Source: Sutterella sp. (lineage in GTDB: Bacteria; Pseudomonadota; Gammaproteobacteria; Burkholderiales; Burkholderiaceae_F). Taken from it: a DNA stretch of 25,438 bases. This document shows, one piece after another, positions 21,826 through 25,438 of this stretch. The notes below the pieces were generated by a model. That model did not search any database. It saw nothing but the letters and a program-made list of their open reading frames with translations, and had not been told where the DNA came from. A program made the translations under genes and the position numbers. The stretch spans positions 1-25,438 of the forward strand of contig DYCH01000037.1 of assembly GCA_019418235.1 (NCBI GenBank), read 5' to 3'. Numbering within the stretch: the first letter of the stretch is position 1; the number at the start of each line of letters is the position of its first letter.

Positions 21826-23069
21826 CTAATCCTCACCAAAATAAAGATTCCAGTTTTGCTCTAAGCGTTTTGCAATATGATACGCAAGAAGGCACGGCAC
21901 AGCATTACCAATAATTTTGTAAGCATCAGAAGCACTTACGCTACCAAACGGATTTTTTGATGAATGGATAAACTCATAATCATCTGGGAATGTTTGGATA
22001 CGAGCGCACTCTCGAATAGTAAGTCTTCTTTCTAAATAACCCTTTTGAAGTTCTTGAAGATGTTTACCTCCGTGCTCTAAAGATAAACGTCTAAACTCAA
22101 TGTTCCCGTGATGCTCGGAACGAATGGTTGGAGCAATTGAACCTAAATTAACTTCGGTTTGACCTTGACAATGTTTGCCCATCCACTTTGCTTTAGAAAA
22201 TTTTTGCTGTGCAACATCGGAAGCGAATTCTGGTTCTTGCAAATCACTTAAATAATCTGAGCACGGGACAGGTGGCATCAATCCCAAACCAAATGATGTG
22301 TATGCATGCGTGCGAGGCGGATAGGGATCGAATTCATTTCCAATTTCTATCTTGGATAGTTCACTCAAAGCCCGTTGGGTTAATGCGGACTTTTTAAAAC
22401 CAAAGAAAATTACACGCTCACGGGATTGAGGGACACCAAAGTCAGCAGCATGAAGAACTCGAGCTGGTACGACTAAGTATCCATTGCCAGCTGTTGCGAA
22501 GTCTGATTCGATAATGGTTTTCGCATCGTTTAGGTTCGTTAAACCCTTAACATTTTCTGCAATAAAGACTTTAGGCAATGTGATGGAGACAACATCACGC
22601 ATCCACATGTAAAGAGATCCACGGTTCTCAACCGTTGGTGCGTCAGCATTTAATAACTTACCATCGTGACCTTTTAGTGAATTAAATCCAAGTCTTTTAC
22701 CAGCAACAGAAAAGTCCTGACAAGGGAAGCCTCCCGTGACAACATCGATATCAGAAGGAAATGAACTTGCCCCCCCCCCATTTTATAGGTCTTCACTAAG
22801 TCAACAATACTGTCTAAATGGTAAAGGCTCTCTGCATCTGGATGTCTTTTATGGAAATATGAAACCCAAGCTGCTTTGGCGTCACGACGTATGTCATTAG
22901 CAAACACTGTTGTAAACGGTGTCTTCTTAACATTTACCCAATCACCGGTTTGACTTTCAATCCAATCGGGATGAATATCTGTATTGATGGAATTGATGTG
23001 GCAAGAAAAATTTCCTTCGAACCCCAGATCCATGCCTCCACAACCAGAAAATAATGACAAAACTTTCAT
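21826..23069 (-). CDS. DNA cytosine C5-methyltransferase, frameshifted at a G10 tract (phase-variable, OFF)
   Basis: Motif I LSLFSGCGGMDLGFEGN is at the start. After the homopolymer come motif IV GGFPCQDFSVAGKR (catalytic Cys), motif VI AENVKGL, motif VIII QSRERVIFFGF, the target-recognition region, motif IX RECARIQTFPDD and motif X IGNAVPCLLAYHI. All are present but in two frames. The switch is exactly at ten consecutive G (coding strand; C at 22770-22779), where the frame passes from YKMGGG into a premature end 34 codons later. The total is 1244 nt; one more G gives 1245 nt and an uninterrupted 414-residue enzyme, as would two fewer. As given the gene is OFF, unless the count is a sequencing error. 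It is first in the operon, with the endonuclease gene 2 nt behind. Confidence 0.92.
22770..22779. repeat. Homopolymeric tract C10/G10 inside the methyltransferase gene
   Basis: Ten C on the plus strand (ten G on the coding strand) lie about 290 bp into the gene, between motifs I and IV. Tracts of this length slip at high rate during replication. Lengths 8 and 11 restore the frame and length 10 does not. Confidence 0.95.
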
Positions 23070-23233
23070 AAAAAACCTTAGTAAATAGTGCTTTTGGCAT
23101 TATCGCGGATTTACGGATGCTTGCAAATAATCTTGTGGTTTGACGTTAAATGAAGGTAATTTAGTTTTTAATAAAGAGATCGGTACAATTTTTAAGATTT
23201 AACCGTAAACCTCTTTAATTTAAAAGGCTAGTC

Positions 23234-23626
23234 ATGAAAAGCATCGAAGTCGTCGCCGCCATCATCCGCCACGAGGATAAAATCTTCGCCACACAACGCG
23301 GCTACGGTGATTTTAAAGGTGGCTGGGAGTTCCCGGGCGGCAAGATGGAAGCCGGCGAAACACCTCAAGAAGCCCTTATTCGCGAGATTAAAGAAGAGCT
23401 TGACGTCGATATTGAAGTGGGAGAACTCGTAGAAACCGTGGAGTGCGACTACCCGAAATTTCACCTCACGATGCATTGCTTCTTTTGCACCATCACGGGC
23501 GGGGAGTTGGTCTTAAAAGAGCACGAAGCGGCTAAATGGCTAAGCTCTGAAACACTCGATTCAGTGGATTGGTTGCCAGCTGACATAGGACTGATTCCTA
23601 AGATTCGTCAAGCGCTCGCTCACTAG
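23234..23626 (+). CDS. Nudix hydrolase, MutT-like
   Basis: The 130-residue protein has a complete Nudix box, GGKMEAGETPQEALIREIKE followed by ELDV (35-58), preceded by WEFPGG as in MutT (8-oxo-dGTP diphosphatase) and its relatives. Length equals MutT. It probably cleanses oxidised nucleotides (8-oxo-dGTP to the monophosphate plus pyrophosphate); related (deoxy)nucleotide substrates are possible. AAAGG stands 7 nt before the ATG. Codon use and GC match ansB and gltS, so it belongs to the native backbone next to the acquired R-M pair. Confidence 0.92.
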   Translation: MKSIEVVAAIIRHEDKIFATQRGYGDFKGGWEFPGGKMEAGETPQEALIREIKEELDVDIEVGELVETVECDYPKFHLTMHCFFCTITGGELVLKEHEAAKWLSSETLDSVDWLPADIGLIPKIRQALAH

Positions 23627-23643
23627 CCATCAAACCATTCTCA

Positions 23644-23675
23644 AAGCTTCGGCATTTAAAAGACCGGGGCTTTTT
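23644..23675 (+). terminator. Probable terminator after the Nudix gene
   Basis: AAGCTTCGG (23644-23652) pairs with CCGGGGCTT (23664-23672) using two G-T pairs and is followed by a T run ending at 23675. Confidence 0.55.
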
Positions 23676-23843
23676 CTCACCCCTCCTAAGTACAAAGCCC
23701 CATATTTCAACCCAAACATGGGTATTTCCGCCTAGAAAAGAATGTAAATAAGGCTTCGAAATGTGACAAAAGGCAGTAGATTAGATTCATGGCCCTCTAG
23801 CTATACACGCCTCTCATCACAACATAATTAAAAAGGAGATTTT

Positions 23844-25094
23844 ATGAACGATGCAGTAAGTGACATTTTGGTTATAAATGTCAACATGATTCAAGCGGTG
23901 GCTTTAGCCGTCGTAATGTATTACCTTGGTGTTTGGATTAAGAGCAAGGTCCAGATTTTGGAGCGTTACTCTATGCCAAGCCCAGTAGTCGGTGGGATGA
24001 TTTGTGCAGTGACGATTTCGACACTGCAACACTTCCAGATCATGAAAGTCAATTTTGACGGTACGCTGCAGAGTTTATTAATGCTTGCCTTCTTCACGAC
24101 CATCGGTTTGATGGCAAGTGTCCGAGTGGTCAAACAAGGCGGTAAGCTCCTTGTGGGTTTTTTACTCGCGGTCTCAGTCTTAGCTGTGATTCAAAACGTC
24201 ATGGGCATGAGCCTTGCCTCGATCATGGGTTTGGATCCGCACTACGGTCTTTTAGCGGGTTCTGTCTCAATGATGGGCGGATTGGGTACGTCTGCAGCCT
24301 TTGGCCCTTACTTTGAAGAAACCTACGGGATTGTGGGCGGCACGGCCGTAGCGATCACGTCGGCTACCTTTGGCATGGTTGCTGCTTTAATGATCGGCGC
24401 CCCCTTTGGTGAATGGTTAATCCGTAAATATAAGATTAAAACACCGAAAACCGTGGGCGTTCCCGAACCGTCATTGCGCATCCCTGATGATATGCATGCC
24501 GGCATTATCGATGAACGCGCTGCTGAAAAGCCCTCGATGACGCCTGACATGATGAAGGCCGTTGGGATCGTGGCCATTTGCATGGGCTTGGGTTCCATTG
24601 TCTCTTCCCTTTTGGGTCAAGTGATTACGTTACCGGCCTACATCGGTTCCATGATTGTGGCAGCCGTCATTCGTAATTTAAGTGACTTGGAAAAGGGGAA
24701 GGCCTTCCGTATTGAAGACAAGAGCTTAAATACGGTCGCAGACATCACCTTGGTCTTGTTCGTTACGATGGCGGTCAATAGCCTCAAACTTCACGAATTG
24801 GTGAATTTGGCGGTTCCCATGATGGTCATCTTGGCCGCACAAACGGTTTTGATGTTGGTCTTTGCTTGGGGTGTGCTTTTTGGCCTCTTTAAGCGTGAAT
24901 ACGACACCGTTATGTTGACGGTCGGCGGTATCGGTTTCTCAATGGGTGCTACGGCTAATGGTTTGGCAAACATGCAAGCCATGGCTGAAAAGTATGGCTC
25001 GAGCCCCAAGGCTTGGCTCATTGTGAGCTTGGTCGGCGCTTTCTTGATTGACTTTGTGAACGCCGTTGTGATCACGACGATGGGTGCGATGTAA
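23844..25094 (+). CDS. gltS: Sodium/glutamate symporter GltS
   Basis: The 416-residue inner-membrane protein has the two-fold repeated architecture of the GltS (ESS) family. It has about ten hydrophobic segments, an N-terminal half with SMPSPVVGGMICA and the glycine-rich SVSMMGGLGTSAAFGPYF re-entrant loop, a cytoplasmic linker near 200-230, and a C-terminal half with GGIGFSMGATANGLANMQAM as the matching loop. It takes up L-glutamate with Na+. AAAAAGGAG precedes the ATG. It is transcribed alone and ends at a strong terminator, which then became the target of a group II intron. Confidence 0.95.
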   Translation: MNDAVSDILVINVNMIQAVALAVVMYYLGVWIKSKVQILERYSMPSPVVGGMICAVTISTLQHFQIMKVNFDGTLQSLLMLAFFTTIGLMASVRVVKQGGKLLVGFLLAVSVLAVIQNVMGMSLASIMGLDPHYGLLAGSVSMMGGLGTSAAFGPYFEETYGIVGGTAVAITSATFGMVAALMIGAPFGEWLIRKYKIKTPKTVGVPEPSLRIPDDMHAGIIDERAAEKPSMTPDMMKAVGIVAICMGLGSIVSSLLGQVITLPAYIGSMIVAAVIRNLSDLEKGKAFRIEDKSLNTVADITLVLFVTMAVNSLKLHELVNLAVPMMVILAAQTVLMLVFAWGVLFGLFKREYDTVMLTVGGIGFSMGATANGLANMQAMAEKYGSSPKAWLIVSLVGAFLIDFVNAVVITTMGAM

Positions 25095-25122
25095 TCAAGT
25101 CTTTGATTAACCTATAGAATTT

Positions 25123-25157
25123 AAGGCTTCGGAGGTTCCTTTCCGAAGCCTTGTTTT
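25123..25157 (+). terminator. gltS terminator, 5' exon of the intron
   Basis: AAGGCTTCGGA (25123-25133) and TCCGAAGCCTT (25142-25152) form a perfect 11-bp stem with an 8-nt loop, followed by GTTTT (25153-25157). The intron starts at the next base. Confidence 0.85.
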
Positions 25158-25438
25158 GTGCGCACGACATGTGCGCTGTTCTAGCGGGTGCAAGTCCCGT
25201 GGTCGGGCAGATAGGGCCAAGACCTAGCTTAAGACAAGTCGTGCACCGCGAGGTGTAGGACGAAGGAAGTCGGCGGCAAACCCCCGAGGTTACGCACAGA
25301 AACCTCATATAAGGCCATACCAGTGGATGAGTGTGCAAAAGAACACAAAGTCCGATACCTATCCGGAAACTGGCGGGGTAAATGGGGTTCCTACATGGGG
25401 AGAAAGACAGCGTGCTTACTCGTGGAGGCCTGTCCCGC
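25158..25438 (+). mobile_element. Group II intron, 5' part (cut by window end), probably class C
   Basis: The sequence begins with GTGCGC, the group II 5' consensus, and continues with a folded, non-coding domain I: TTCTAGCGGGTGCAAGTCCC, ACGAAGGAAGTCGGCGGCAA and CTCATATAAGGCCATACCAG, blocks typical of bacterial domain I. Insertion immediately downstream of a rho-independent terminator hairpin on the transcribed strand is the hallmark of class C introns. The reverse transcriptase gene would lie in domain IV, beyond the window. Minus-strand open frames here are chance. Confidence 0.85.

Noticed and set aside
22674..23069. Reading the methyltransferase N-terminal part as a separate 131-residue protein
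   Set aside because: It ends in a nonsense tail after the G tract, while the adjoining frame carries the remaining motifs without a stop.
25072..25338. 88-codon minus-strand frame at the right edge
   Set aside because: Overlaps gltS, its terminator and the structured intron RNA; not protein-like.
1..25438. CRISPR arrays, tRNA or rRNA genes, integrase and attachment repeats
   Set aside because: I looked for regular spaced repeats, tRNA-like folds and recombinase motifs and found none that stand up.

Overview
The window looks like a stretch of a moderately AT-rich gut betaproteobacterial chromosome. The Sutterella/Parasutterella group is my best guess, from the periplasmic L-asparaginase, GltS and general codon style. 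That placement is inference, because no rRNA or other phylogenetic marker is present. Two parts can be told apart. About 1-19220 is an accessory island rich in defence-type genes. About 19671-25094 carries ordinary housekeeping genes (ansB, a Nudix hydrolase, gltS), interrupted by a type II restriction-modification (R-M) pair and followed by the start of a group II intron.

Island, left to right. A small RelA/SpoT-type HD protein (426-992) is followed by a minus-strand WYL regulator (1409-2386), which diverges from a NERD-nuclease/SF1 helicase fusion (2523-4112). Next come an unknown 139-residue protein (4182-4601) and a Doc-type toxin with a 57-codon upstream antitoxin candidate (4699-5249). 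A minus-strand operon (8783 down to 5264) encodes a tandem AAA+ ATPase, a macro-domain ADP-ribose hydrolase and a RecA/DnaB-fold protein that has lost its P-loop. It diverges from a second, paralogous WYL regulator (8951-9937). A second minus-strand operon (16437 down to 9941) encodes a TerB-N/TerB-C protein, a BrxD-like (DUF2791) ATPase, an Lhr/BrxHI-like SF2 helicase and a cysteine-rich small protein. To its right lie a chimeric pseudogene (the front of an AAA ATPase joined to the back of an ADP-ribosylglycohydrolase), a broken small ORF, and a 562-residue protein of unknown function.

The most striking signal is a shared palindrome, CGTCA-N5-TGACG, in four intergenic regions of the island (4125-4141, 8830-8852, 14255-14275, 16552-16568), with a degenerate copy at 2411-2427. 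Four of the downstream genes have it 49-62 bp before their start codon. I infer that the two WYL paralogues use it to control the separate operons as one regulon, so that the NERD helicase, AAA/macro and TerB/BrxD/Lhr modules may form one coordinated, multi-operon antiviral or stress system. BREX type 2 uses relatives of BrxD and BrxHI, but no PglX, PglZ or PglW is visible here.

The second notable system is the R-M pair (20777-23069). The C5-cytosine methyltransferase is frameshifted at a run of ten G (coding strand) and would be in frame with 8 or 11, the signature of phase variation. Its stop codon lies 2 nt before the endonuclease start, so the endonuclease may be translationally coupled and switch with it. 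At the right edge a group II intron begins directly behind the gltS terminator hairpin, the typical landing site of class C introns.
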